Shown here in pieces: positions 26,119 to 32,988 of a stretch of 44,328 bases of DNA (the first letter of the stretch is position 1; each line of letters starts with the position of its first letter). The translations under genes were made by a program, and so were the position numbers. The notes below the pieces were generated by a model. It made no database searches. It saw only the letters and a list, made by a program, of their open reading frames with translations, and was not told where the DNA came from. The stretch lies in the NCBI GenBank assembly GCA_028242535.1, contig JAOJYB010000008.1:1-44328 (forward strand), in the 5' to 3' direction. The stretch is from Candidatus Nitrosopelagicus sp. (GTDB lineage Archaea; Thermoproteota; Nitrososphaeria; Nitrososphaerales; Nitrosopumilaceae).

Positions 26119-27231
26119 ATGTCATCAGATGAATTTGTCGTAACTCCGTGGAATGTGGAAGGAGACATAGATTATGAGAAATTAACTAAACGATTTGGAA
26201 CTCAAAAAATTTCATCTGAAATTTTATCAAAAATGAAGCAAATTACTGGAGAAGAACATTTCATGTTAAGACGAGGTATTTTCTTTTCCCACAGAGATCT
26301 AAATGTTATTTTGGAAAATTTTGAAAAAGGAAAAAAATTCTTCTTGTATACTGGTCGAGGTCCATCAGGTAATACACACATAGGTCATTTGGTACCATGG
26401 GTTTTTGCAAAATGGTTACAAGATAAATTTGATGTGAATATCTATTTTCAATTAACTGATGATGAAAAATTTTATACGAAATCTGACTTAACCTTAGAAG
26501 ATACAGGTAAATTTGCATTAGAAAATGCGCTTGATTTTATTGCACTTGGATTTAAGCCAAAAAAAACAAAAATCATAATTAATACTCGTGATATCAAAAA
26601 ATTATATCCTATTGCAGTTCAAGTTGCAAAAAAAATTAATTTTTCAAATACAAAAGCTGTGTTTGGATTTACAAACGATACCAATATTGGAATGATTTTC
26701 TATACAGCATTACAATCAGCGCCGTGTTTTATTGAAGATTTACCAGTGCTAATTCCACTGGGGGTAGATCAAGATCCGCATTTCAGAATTACCAGAGATG
26801 TAGCACCAAAAATAAACAAACCAAAACCAGCTCTTATACATAACATTATGATTCCATCACTAACAGGACCTGGAGGGAAGATGTCTGCATCAGATGAAAA
26901 AAGTACTATCTATACAACAGATTCTGCAGAAGAGGTAAAGAAGAAGATTAACAAATATGGATTTTCTGGGGGACAAGTAGATATTGAAAAACATAGAGAA
27001 CTTGGTGGAAATCCAGACATTGATGTTTCTTTCCAATATCTAAGAATATTCTTTGAACCTGATGATGAAAAATTAAAGAAAATATATGAAGATTATAAGT
27101 CAGGCAAGATGTTAACTGGAGAACTAAAAGCAATTTTGATTGAAAAGATTAATTCGTTTTTAAAAATACATCAACAAAAAAGAGAAGAGGCAAAAAAGAA
27201 TTTATCAAAATTCTTACTAACAGATGAATAA
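26119..27231 (+). CDS. trpS: Tryptophanyl-tRNA synthetase
   Basis: 370 residues, archaeal/eukaryotic-type TrpRS. YTGRGPSGNTHIGHLVPW (about residues 74-91) carries the class I HIGH-type motif. The KMSKS equivalent is GGKMSASDEKSTIY at about 251-264. DQDPHFRITRDVAPKI is the TrpRS-specific binding region. ATG at 26119. The cognate tRNA-Trp(CCA) is also in this window at 18373. The end overlaps the following 97-residue gene by 8 bp, so they are co-transcribed. Confidence 0.95.
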   Translation: MSSDEFVVTPWNVEGDIDYEKLTKRFGTQKISSEILSKMKQITGEEHFMLRRGIFFSHRDLNVILENFEKGKKFFLYTGRGPSGNTHIGHLVPWVFAKWLQDKFDVNIYFQLTDDEKFYTKSDLTLEDTGKFALENALDFIALGFKPKKTKIIINTRDIKKLYPIAVQVAKKINFSNTKAVFGFTNDTNIGMIFYTALQSAPCFIEDLPVLIPLGVDQDPHFRITRDVAPKINKPKPALIHNIMIPSLTGPGGKMSASDEKSTIYTTDSAEEVKKKINKYGFSGGQVDIEKHRELGGNPDIDVSFQYLRIFFEPDDEKLKKIYEDYKSGKMLTGELKAILIEKINSFLKIHQQKREEAKKNLSKFLLTDE

Positions 27232-27517
27232 AGTTGAGATTGTCACACAAGACAAATATGAAGCACTGAAATTAGCAAGTTTGATTTTTGTTAAAGAAGG
27301 GAATGAAACCTTCATCACGGGTATAATTGATGTTTTTGAAACTGAAATTGTAATTTCTATAAAAGATAAATCGGTACACAGTATTGTGTTAAAAGATAAA
27401 GATCAAGTTATCAAATTTACGGATTTTATGCAATCAATTATTGAGAAAAAGGAAAAAATTGTAGATACGTTAACGAATGAAGATCTTGTGGAAATTACTA
27501 AAGAGAATCTAAACTAG
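27224..27517 (+). CDS. Hypothetical protein co-transcribed with trpS
   Basis: 97 residues, not recognised. Predominantly beta in the first two thirds (KVEIVTQDKYEALKLASLIFV, ETFITGIIDVFETEIVISIKDKSVHSIVL), then a charged helix (FTDFMQSIIEKKEKIVDTLTNEDLVEITKE). It is acidic and soluble with no cysteines. The start overlaps trpS by 8 bp, which supports real coding and translational coupling. Its 3' end overlaps the convergent 109-residue gene by 9 bp. Function unknown. Confidence 0.6.
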   Translation: MNKVEIVTQDKYEALKLASLIFVKEGNETFITGIIDVFETEIVISIKDKSVHSIVLKDKDQVIKFTDFMQSIIEKKEKIVDTLTNEDLVEITKENLN

Positions 27518-27838
27518 TGATTTATCCATTTCAAGACTTAGAATTTCTTGAACCTTCAAGAAATAAAGCTGGGTAGAATATGGCATTTGTTGCAGATTAT
27601 TTTCAACTGCAATCATAAAGTATCTTACAGCTCGTTTTGAGATATCAAGATTAAATTTCATTGGCAAAATTGGATCCTGTTTTACGTTGATTTTATCTTG
27701 CAACCATGGAGGAGCCATTTCTTTTGAATCTGCAATAATTTTTTGATACCAGAAAGAGAGATGGTTAGGTTGTAATCCTTTTTGTAGTTGTTGAACATCA
27801 TTTTGTAATTTTTTTAATAATGGATGAATTATTGACAT
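27509..27838 (-). CDS. Hypothetical conserved-type protein
   Basis: 109 residues, all-alpha by composition. It starts MSIIHPLLKKLQNDVQQLQKG and contains HLSFWYQKIIADSKEMAPPWLQDKI, DISKRAVRYFMIAVENNLQQMPYSTQLYFLKVQEIL. The paired aromatic and Pro-Pro-Trp residues suggest a defined fold. No cysteine, no membrane segment. It shares its strand with the PPAT gene, which lies 55 bp upstream, and may be in one transcript with it. It converges with the trpS operon with a 9 bp overlap. Not recognised. Confidence 0.6.
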   Translation of the reverse strand: MSIIHPLLKKLQNDVQQLQKGLQPNHLSFWYQKIIADSKEMAPPWLQDKINVKQDPILPMKFNLDISKRAVRYFMIAVENNLQQMPYSTQLYFLKVQEILSLEMDKSLV

Positions 27839-27893
27839 AGCCAGATATTGGAAATTTTTGTTTTATCAGGATTACTCAATTTATGAACAGTGA

Positions 27894-28361
27894 TTAGTCA
27901 ACTAAGACATTTCCAGAACTATCAATTTCTGAGTTTCGTATGCGTGAAGATGATATTCTATCTCCATCAGAGGCTAGTTTCATAGGAACAATAATTATTT
28001 CAACAGGAACAAGATTTCGTTTTTTACGTAAAGCATTCAAGATAGCACCTTTTTGACTGGTCTCATCACTAACTACTAAAGCATCAACTTCACCTTCAAT
28101 CACAGCAGGTCCAAATTCATCATCTAATTTTGCAATTTCAAATGAACAGTCAGGGAATTTTTCATGGATTATTTTATCTAAGTTTTGAAGTCTTTGTTGG
28201 AAATTGTTTGTGATGGTTTTGCCATTTTTTGCAGCAAATGAATCAGATGACAAACCAATTATGATTTTCTCAGAGATTGAAGTTGCTTTTTTTATTAGAC
28301 TGAGATGCCCTACATGGATGATATCAAACGTGCCACCTAATGCAGTCAAATTAAACTTCAC
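27894..28361 (-). CDS. Archaeal phosphopantetheine adenylyltransferase
   Basis: 155 residues, nucleotidyltransferase of the COG1019 (archaeal/eukaryotic PPAT) type. The ATP motif is LGGTFDIIHVGHLSLI at residues 8-23 (HxGH), followed by IIIGLSSDSFAAKNGK and the C-terminal signature KLASDGDRISSSRIRN (ISSTRI-like). It makes dephospho-CoA from phosphopantetheine and ATP. The start is GTG at 28361; no ATG precedes the motif. High confidence in family; the archaeal enzyme is commonly named CoaD although it is not orthologous to bacterial CoaD. Confidence 0.9.
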   Translation of the reverse strand: MKFNLTALGGTFDIIHVGHLSLIKKATSISEKIIIGLSSDSFAAKNGKTITNNFQQRLQNLDKIIHEKFPDCSFEIAKLDDEFGPAVIEGEVDALVVSDETSQKGAILNALRKKRNLVPVEIIIVPMKLASDGDRISSSRIRNSEIDSSGNVLVD

Positions 28362-28471
28362 GCATAGATATGATTTTATTTAAACATAAACTCTCGGATT
28401 GAATCGTGAAGAGAATTTTACAACATATTGAATTAGAGAAATAAAATAATTAAAAAGAGTTTGATAGAAGA

Positions 28472-28579
28472 TTATCTTCTTTTTCGCATTCCAGTTATTG
28501 CGAACCAGTAAACTAGTCCCGGTGCTAGACCAACAATTAGTGGAATCCAAACTGCTATTGAGGCTTCATAACCTGCCAT
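28472..28579 (-). CDS. 35-residue single-helix membrane protein
   Basis: ATG at 28579, stop at 28472, 35 codons. The protein begins MAGYEASIAVW. One hydrophobic helix follows (about residues 7-29, including IPLIVGLAPGLVYWFAI), and the protein ends in a basic GMRKRR. This is a textbook one-helix membrane protein with a positive-inside tail. The gene is flanked by AT-rich DNA on both sides and stands alone. Small subunits of this type occur in respiratory complexes, but nothing nearby tells which. Supported by composition and isolation rather than homology. Confidence 0.6.
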   Translation of the reverse strand: MAGYEASIAVWIPLIVGLAPGLVYWFAITGMRKRR

Positions 28580-28655
28580 AGTAATTTTCCCATATTAATG
28601 ATATTTAAATCCACCTTCAAATTCGATGTTTGGAAATGATCGATTAATAAAAAAA

Positions 28656-28732
28656 TGGTGGACTCGAGGGGATTTGAACCCCTGACCCCTCGCGTGCAAG
28701 GCGAGTATTCTACCAGTCTAAACTACAAGCCC
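28656..28732 (-). tRNA. tRNA-Ala (TGC)
   Basis: Acceptor GGGCTTG/CGAGTCC with a G-U pair at 3:70, the alanine identity element. Anticodon stem CTCGC/GCGAG with loop CTTGCAC (anticodon TGC). T arm AGGGG/CCCCT. Discriminator A73, and the 3' CCA is encoded (28656-28658), unlike the other tRNAs in the window. No intron. Confidence 0.95.
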
Positions 28733-28820
28733 AATGATTGCTTGGATAATTATGAGAGTTTAATTGTTGTCTTTTGGAATGTTTGTAATACTTTTATTTG
28801 TTGTAAAAATTGATTTTTTT

Positions 28821-29378
28821 ATGGTATTAACAGAATCAACAATTTCATTAAAAACTGGAGACAGTGCACCAGAATTCAATCTAAAAGGTATTGATGACAA
28901 TATGCATTCACTCAATGATTATTCAAAAAATGGATTATTGGTTATTTTCATGTGCAATCATTGTCCATATGTGAAAGCAAAGATTGACGCAATTAATGAA
29001 TTACATGATAAATTCAAGGATCATATTTCAATTGTCGGAATTAACAGTAATGACTCTATAAAATATCCAGATGACAATTTTGATAGTATGAAAGTAGTCG
29101 TTAAAGAAAAAGGCTTAAAAATTGATTATTTGGTTGATGAAACTCAAGAAATTGCAAAGAAATACGGAGCTGTTTGTACTCCAGATCCATTCTTATTTGA
29201 TTCTGAAAAAAAATTAGTGTTTCATGGACGAATTGATGATGCCATGAATCCAGATGCAGAAGTAACAGAAAAAGTGATGGTAAACAATATTGAAAAATTC
29301 CTAGATGGTCAAAAAATTGAGAAAGAGTTTGATCCTTCCATTGGATGTTCAATCAAGTGGAAAGAACAGCAAACTTAA
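28821..29378 (+). CDS. Thioredoxin-like / AhpC-TSA-type redox protein
   Basis: 185 residues from ATG 28821 (MVLTESTISLKTGDSAPEFNL), a start typical of this family. The redox motif is FMCNHCPYVKAKI (about residues 44-56, CxxC). PDNFDSMKVVVKEKG and YLVDETQEIAKKYGAVCTPDPFLFD follow, with the cis-Pro (TPDP) near the active site. This is the soluble thioredoxin-fold group with CNHCPYV, distinct from TlpA. A longer reading from TTG 28764 would add a hydrophobic leader; I cannot exclude secretion but prefer the shorter start. tRNA-Ile follows 26 bp after the stop. Confidence 0.85.
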   Translation: MVLTESTISLKTGDSAPEFNLKGIDDNMHSLNDYSKNGLLVIFMCNHCPYVKAKIDAINELHDKFKDHISIVGINSNDSIKYPDDNFDSMKVVVKEKGLKIDYLVDETQEIAKKYGAVCTPDPFLFDSEKKLVFHGRIDDAMNPDAEVTEKVMVNNIEKFLDGQKIEKEFDPSIGCSIKWKEQQT

Positions 29379-29404
29379 ATGACCAAATCCTCGAAAATTT
29401 GCGA

Positions 29405-29479
29405 GGGCTCGTAGCTCAGCTTGGCTAGAGCGTTCGACTGATAATCGAAAGGCCATGAGTTCGAATCTCATCGGGCCCA
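29405..29479 (+). tRNA. tRNA-Ile (GAT)
   Basis: Acceptor GGGCTCG/CGGGCCC, D arm GCTC/GAGC, anticodon stem TTCGA/TCGAA with loop CTGATAA (anticodon GAT), T arm ATGAG/CTCAT. Discriminator A73. No encoded CCA, no intron. Confidence 0.95.
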
Positions 29480-29487
29480 TTAATTTA

Positions 29488-30378
29488 CTAAATATTTTCG
29501 TGTTTGGTATTTGACCATTGAAGAATATCCTCAAGTTTAGAGGCGAATAAATCTGCTTTTATTTTCACTTTTTTTCCAGTTTTTCCAGATAAGATGATAA
29601 ACAAATTATTTTCAGATTTTTCCTTAACTGAATAAAATGAATCAGAAATGAATTTCAAACCTTCTTCTGTTTGGGAGAATACTAGAATCATCATTAGACC
29701 TTCTTTTAGTTTCCAAGTCTTTGAGAGTAACTTTCTGAGTTCAAGATCAAATAGTACATCAATTGACGAGGACATATCCCCAACCGAGAATACATTCCAT
29801 TTTTGAGAACGAAATGCTGCTCCAGCTGCCTCAGAAAATAATAAAGATTCAGAATCAGCTGACAAGATGATTATATTTTTTCCAGATTCAGAGTGAGCTG
29901 AATGGTGAGTAATCATTTGGATTGAATTCAAGATTATTCCAGTCATCAATTGTTGTTCAGATTTTCCAATTTTGCCATCATTAAATAATTTCTGAATTTG
30001 AGGAATTGTTGGTAAAATAACCTCAGTGATTATTTTGTCAAGTTTTGCATTAGAATTAATACAGTTTTTTATCAGATTGTATACAGGTTTTTCCATACAA
30101 TCAATGATATGTGAGGTGAATTTTTCTTGAACAAGAAAATAATCATCTGGAAAATTTAGCTGTTCTATATCCTCATCAACAAACCATAAATTCAGATTTC
30201 CAATATTTTCTTGTGTTATTGTTCCTTCAGCTGCAAATTTATTCAGATATTTGGACATCGTAACACGGTTAATTCCAAGTTTTTCAGAAACTTGAACTCC
30301 AGAGATTCCAGACTTTGAAGAATGAAGTAATTTAATTAAACGGAATTTTACATCATTTTCATCATAACCACGAGCCAT
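29488..30378 (-). CDS. HTH regulator with cobalamin-binding-like C-terminal region
   Basis: 296 residues from ATG 30378 (MARGYDENDVKF). Residues ~8-66 form a winged helix (SGISGVQVSEKLGINRVTMSKYLNKFAAEGTI). Residues ~110-157 resemble the four-helix B12-binding_2 module (EVILPTIPQIQKLFNDGKIGKSEQQLM). Residues ~168-290 look like a Rossmann-type B12-binding domain (IIILSADSESLLFSEAAGAAFRSQKWNVFSVG). The DxHxxG cobalamin ligand motif is absent, so the domain may bind another ligand or none. The plan is that of CarH/LitR-type regulators. A TATA-like GTATAAAG (30401-30408) is 27 bp upstream, giving a leaderless mRNA. It diverges from the RHH-like gene at 30507. Confidence 0.5.
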   Translation of the reverse strand: MARGYDENDVKFRLIKLLHSSKSGISGVQVSEKLGINRVTMSKYLNKFAAEGTITQENIGNLNLWFVDEDIEQLNFPDDYFLVQEKFTSHIIDCMEKPVYNLIKNCINSNAKLDKIITEVILPTIPQIQKLFNDGKIGKSEQQLMTGIILNSIQMITHHSAHSESGKNIIILSADSESLLFSEAAGAAFRSQKWNVFSVGDMSSSIDVLFDLELRKLLSKTWKLKEGLMMILVFSQTEEGLKFISDSFYSVKEKSENNLFIILSGKTGKKVKIKADLFASKLEDILQWSNTKHENI

Positions 30379-30465
30379 ATGAAAATACGAGATATCTATC
30401 GTATAAAGTCTAATTATGATAAAAAATGATTTACGCACAAGGTGACAAATTTTACTGAAAAAACA

Positions 30466-30472
30466 TTATATA
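30466..30472 (+). promoter_or_regulatory. TATA-like box of the RHH-like gene
   Basis: TTATATA preceded by an A-run. It lies about 38 bp before the ATG at 30507, so transcription should start near 30493-30496 with a short leader. Confidence 0.5.
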
Positions 30473-30476
30473 CTTG

Positions 30477-30490
30477 GTACTTCAAAGTAC
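30477..30490. promoter_or_regulatory. Palindromic operator candidate
   Basis: Perfect inverted repeat GTACTT-CA-AAGTAC between the TATA-like box and the expected transcription start. A protein bound here would block initiation. The gene product (ribbon-helix-helix-like) or the divergent regulator are natural candidates. Confidence 0.5.
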
Positions 30491-30506
30491 GGTAAGAGAA
30501 AGTAAA

Positions 30507-30893
30507 ATGCCAAAACCAGGATTCAAATCAATTACAATTTCAGAAACAGTTTATGAAAAGTTCTTCGAGGTTTATGAAAAGAATAAAGATAAACTGACAA
30601 TGAAAGGCGTCAATAGTTTCGCCGGTTATATCACATACATGTTAGAAGATTCAATGTTAAAAGACAAGACATTTGCGAAATATGCTCCAAAATTAGAATT
30701 AATCTCAATTGAAGATGATATGGTGATCGTGAAAAATAATATCCAGAACAGGATTGCAGAGATTGTTTTGCAAAGAGGCGAATTATATTGTCAATTGTGT
30801 GAAGTAAAAGACTGTCACTGTATTGGTTATGTTTGGTCAATACCAGAAATTTATGAAAAACTAAATTCCAAAGGTCTCAGAAATCATAGATAA
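30507..30893 (+). CDS. Ribbon-helix-helix-like protein with Cys-rich C-terminus
   Basis: 128 residues from ATG 30507 (MPKPGFKSITISETVYEKF). The beginning looks like a ribbon-helix-helix DNA-binding unit: a strand KSITISE followed by two helices (TVYEKFFEVYEKNKDKL and NSFAGYITYMLEDSM). The C-terminal part has CQLCEVKDCHC (Cys95, 98, 103, 105), a likely zinc or iron-sulfur site. Combined, this suggests a redox- or metal-responsive regulator, an inference. A palindrome sits in its promoter, consistent with autoregulation. An upstream TTG (30474) lies inside the palindrome region and is rejected as start. Confidence 0.6.
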   Translation: MPKPGFKSITISETVYEKFFEVYEKNKDKLTMKGVNSFAGYITYMLEDSMLKDKTFAKYAPKLELISIEDDMVIVKNNIQNRIAEIVLQRGELYCQLCEVKDCHCIGYVWSIPEIYEKLNSKGLRNHR

Positions 30894-30895
30894 AG

Positions 30896-31016
30896 TGGAG
30901 GAGGAGGGATTCGAACCCTCGAACTCCTGAGAGACGGGATCACCCATTATTATGATCTTAAGTCCCGCGTGTCCAAAAGCATAATGCTTTCTTTGGCCAG
31001 GCTTGACTACCCCTCC
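30896..31016 (-). tRNA. tRNA-Leu (TAA) with two probable introns
   Basis: Minus strand, 121 nt. Acceptor GGAGGGG/CTCCTCC, T arm GAGGG/CCCTC, long variable arm (CTC-TCAG-GAG) as in class II leucine tRNAs, discriminator A. Anticodon stem CGGGA/TCCCG encloses CTTAAG + A (anticodon TAA), interrupted by 16 nt at position 37/38 (30941-30956). A second insert of 20 nt at 30971-30990 splits the 3' strand of the D stem (GTC pairs with G|AC). Removing both leaves 85 nt, exactly the expected mature length. Both inserts can form hairpins compatible with bulge-helix-bulge splicing. Confidence 0.85.
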
Positions 31017-31110
31017 ACTAGAAAATCAACAATTTGCGAGAAATTTAACAGTTGATGTTAAAACAAGAGCAATCAAGAATTATAAGTATTCCAGATATTG
31101 AAAAATTTAT

Positions 31111-31184
31111 GCTTCGATAGCTCAGTCTGGTAGAGCGTTACATTGGTAATGTAAAGGTCGTGGGTTCAGATCCCACTCGAAGCT
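31111..31184 (+). tRNA. tRNA-Thr (GGT)
   Basis: Acceptor GCTTCGA/TCGAAGC, D arm GCTC/GAGC, anticodon stem TTACA/TGTAA with loop TTGGTAA (anticodon GGT), T arm GTGGG/CCCAC. Discriminator U73. No encoded CCA, no intron. Its 3' end directly abuts the DNA methylase gene. Confidence 0.95.
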
Positions 31185-32048
31185 TTAGTAATTTTTGATG
31201 ATGATTTCTTTATGCCCTGTTCGTTTTGCCGGATTAGAGTTTATTGCTCTATTTGCATTGATTTTAGAGATTGACCAACGTTTTCCTGAAAAGTGATTTT
31301 TGACAGTTTTTGAGTTTGAGTTTGAGAGTAAAACATGACAGCCTTTAGAGCTAAGCTGATTTGCTAAATCAGCTAATCTCCGAAGGTCATCTTCTGTGAA
31401 ATCTCGATGAGTGTAACTTGTGAAATTGGCAGTACTGCTAATTGGCTGATATGGAGGATCAAGATACACCAGATCGCCTTTTTTTGCATCATCTAAAACT
31501 GCTTCAAAGTCCCTACAGGAAATTTTGATTTTTTCAGTTTGAAGAGTTTTACTAACTGCAGTTAAATTTTCTTTATTGACAATATTGGGATTTGTATATC
31601 TTCCAAGTGGTACATTGAACTGACCTTTTTTGTTTACACGATATAATCCATTAAAGCATGTTTTGTTAAGAAATATCAGTCTAGATACTTTTTCAATTTG
31701 CTGTTTTGGTTCTTGCTTTCTTACTTCATAATAATATTCAACAGAATCTTTATGATAGTTTTTTGAGTGGTTTTCTAAGGATTCTATGAGTTTCCCAAGT
31801 TTATCACGAATTGTTACATATGCCAAGATTAAGTCAGAGTTGAAATCAGAAACATTACATGATAATCGTGGCTCGTTTGCAAGTAGATTAAACATAACAG
31901 CACCACCACCCAAGAATGGTTCATGATAAGTACCAAATTGTTTAGGAAGATTATTTTCTAATTCTCGCATAAGTTGTCTTTTCCCCCCAACCCACTTTAC
32001 AAATGGTTTTGATTCAGTTACAACAAGCTGATGGTATTCTTGAGTCAA
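31185..32048 (-). CDS. DNA adenine methylase (D12 class, Dam-like)
   Basis: 287 residues. The AdoMet-binding motif is PFVKWVGGKRQLM (about residues 16-28) with HEPFLGGGAVMFNL (about 42-55), and the catalytic DPPY is LVYLDPPYQPIS at about 196-207. This order (motif X, I, IV) defines the D12/Dam N6-adenine methyltransferases. Length suits Dam or DpnM. The start appears to be TTG at 32048. No restriction endonuclease is adjacent, so it is an orphan methylase. Its stop begins 1 bp after tRNA-Thr, the site type favoured by integrating elements, which hints at acquisition. The target (GATC or other) is not determinable from sequence. Confidence 0.88.
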   Translation of the reverse strand: MTQEYHQLVVTESKPFVKWVGGKRQLMRELENNLPKQFGTYHEPFLGGGAVMFNLLANEPRLSCNVSDFNSDLILAYVTIRDKLGKLIESLENHSKNYHKDSVEYYYEVRKQEPKQQIEKVSRLIFLNKTCFNGLYRVNKKGQFNVPLGRYTNPNIVNKENLTAVSKTLQTEKIKISCRDFEAVLDDAKKGDLVYLDPPYQPISSTANFTSYTHRDFTEDDLRRLADLANQLSSKGCHVLLSNSNSKTVKNHFSGKRWSISKINANRAINSNPAKRTGHKEIIIKNY

Positions 32049-32226
32049 GACTAATTGCTTTCAGAATTAGGTTTTCTCTAGGCTAGTGAATCTAAGATCA
32101 CTAAATGTGAAGAATTAGTTGATTTATGAGCAATATGTTAAATACAAATTTCGTTTTTCAAAATTCCATCCAATAAGGCACAGCCTAACTACTAACAAAT
32201 AAAATGAAAAGAGGAAATGGGTTTTT

Positions 32227-32877
32227 CTAATCCCACTTTGACCAAGCGGCCATCCATCTGTATGTCCAGGTTGTAAGTTTACAACCTAAAGCCGCAAATG
32301 TACAAGCTAGTACTGCTCCAGCACCTGCACCAAGTGCAACTGGGCTATTGTAGAACTTTCCTACCTGCGGTTCTATCGGGGTCATATATGGTGGTAACGT
32401 CGGTCTTGGATACTTGAATGCAGTCTCTAGTGGATCAGCCACTGTGATCAAATTGACCATGTTGAATAGTGGTAATGACATTCCAACTAAGACTCCGCCG
32501 AACAGTATCAGAGAGTGCTTATTCTTCTTTGTTGCCCAGTACGCCAAATCCAACAGCATTGCTGATGGTAGCCAAACTGGTGTAACGATGAAGTCATATG
32601 GGTAACCTAATGCGAACCATGCACCTTTTGCAATCCAAGTGTAGACTGTCATGATAAGTGCATAATACGTTGCGGTTCCTGGAACTCCAGTGAAGGTGAG
32701 ATAGTAACACGCACCTACAGTGAGCATAAGTGTTTGAGATATTGAGAATACTACAAACGATGTCCAGGCCCAATCAGTATAGAAGATGTAGTCTCCTGCG
32801 TTAATTGTTAGCAGAGTTGAATTGACTGCGACTACTACTATGAATAAATAGTGAGTACATCGTCTAAGCCAGACCAT
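32227..32877 (-). CDS. amoA: Ammonia monooxygenase subunit A
   Basis: 216 residues from ATG 32877 (MVWLRRCTHYLFIVVVAV), identical in length to thaumarchaeal AmoA. Five or six membrane helices and the marker stretches YTDWAWTSFVVFSISQTLML, GVPGTATYYALIMTVYTW, GYPYDFIVTPVW and TYRWMAAWSKWD identify the archaeal CuMMO A subunit with confidence. AMO oxidises ammonia to hydroxylamine in the membrane. A longer frame from 32934 exists but would include the TATA-like box at 32899-32908. That box is 27 bp before 32877, so the shorter start with a leaderless mRNA is chosen. Downstream (32049-32226) are pyrimidine-rich runs that may end transcription. Confidence 0.99.
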   Translation of the reverse strand: MVWLRRCTHYLFIVVVAVNSTLLTINAGDYIFYTDWAWTSFVVFSISQTLMLTVGACYYLTFTGVPGTATYYALIMTVYTWIAKGAWFALGYPYDFIVTPVWLPSAMLLDLAYWATKKNKHSLILFGGVLVGMSLPLFNMVNLITVADPLETAFKYPRPTLPPYMTPIEPQVGKFYNSPVALGAGAGAVLACTFAALGCKLTTWTYRWMAAWSKWD

Positions 32878-32898
32878 GAAAATATTCCTGTCAGTTAG

Positions 32899-32908
32899 TA
32901 TATAAAAA
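32899..32908 (-). promoter_or_regulatory. TATA-like box of amoA
   Basis: Minus-strand TTTTTATATA, centred about 27 bp before the amoA ATG. It predicts a transcription start at or next to the A of the start codon. Confidence 0.6.
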
Positions 32909-32963
32909 TTTGGGAAATTTACGAGATCGTGCATACGAAATCGTGACTAGATTGGATAAAAGG

Positions 32964-32982
32964 GAAAAAGTCCTAGAGGACT
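32964..32982 (-). terminator. Hairpin plus T-run after amoX
   Basis: Read on the minus strand, AGTCC-TCTA-GGACT forms a short hairpin followed by TTTTT, 7 bp after the amoX stop. It separates amoX from the amoA promoter. T-rich termination is the archaeal norm; the hairpin is an addition. Confidence 0.5.
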
Positions 32983-32988
32983 ATTTGA

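Noticed and set aside
32049-32226. Possible small gene between the methylase and amoA (a 16-codon frame starting near 32128)
   Set aside because: Too short, no ribosome site, no composition signal; the gap looks like the amoA 3' region with pyrimidine runs.
32878-32934. Longer amoA reading with a 19-residue N-terminal extension
   Set aside because: It would cover the TATA-like box, and known thaumarchaeal AmoA starts at MVWLRR (216 residues).
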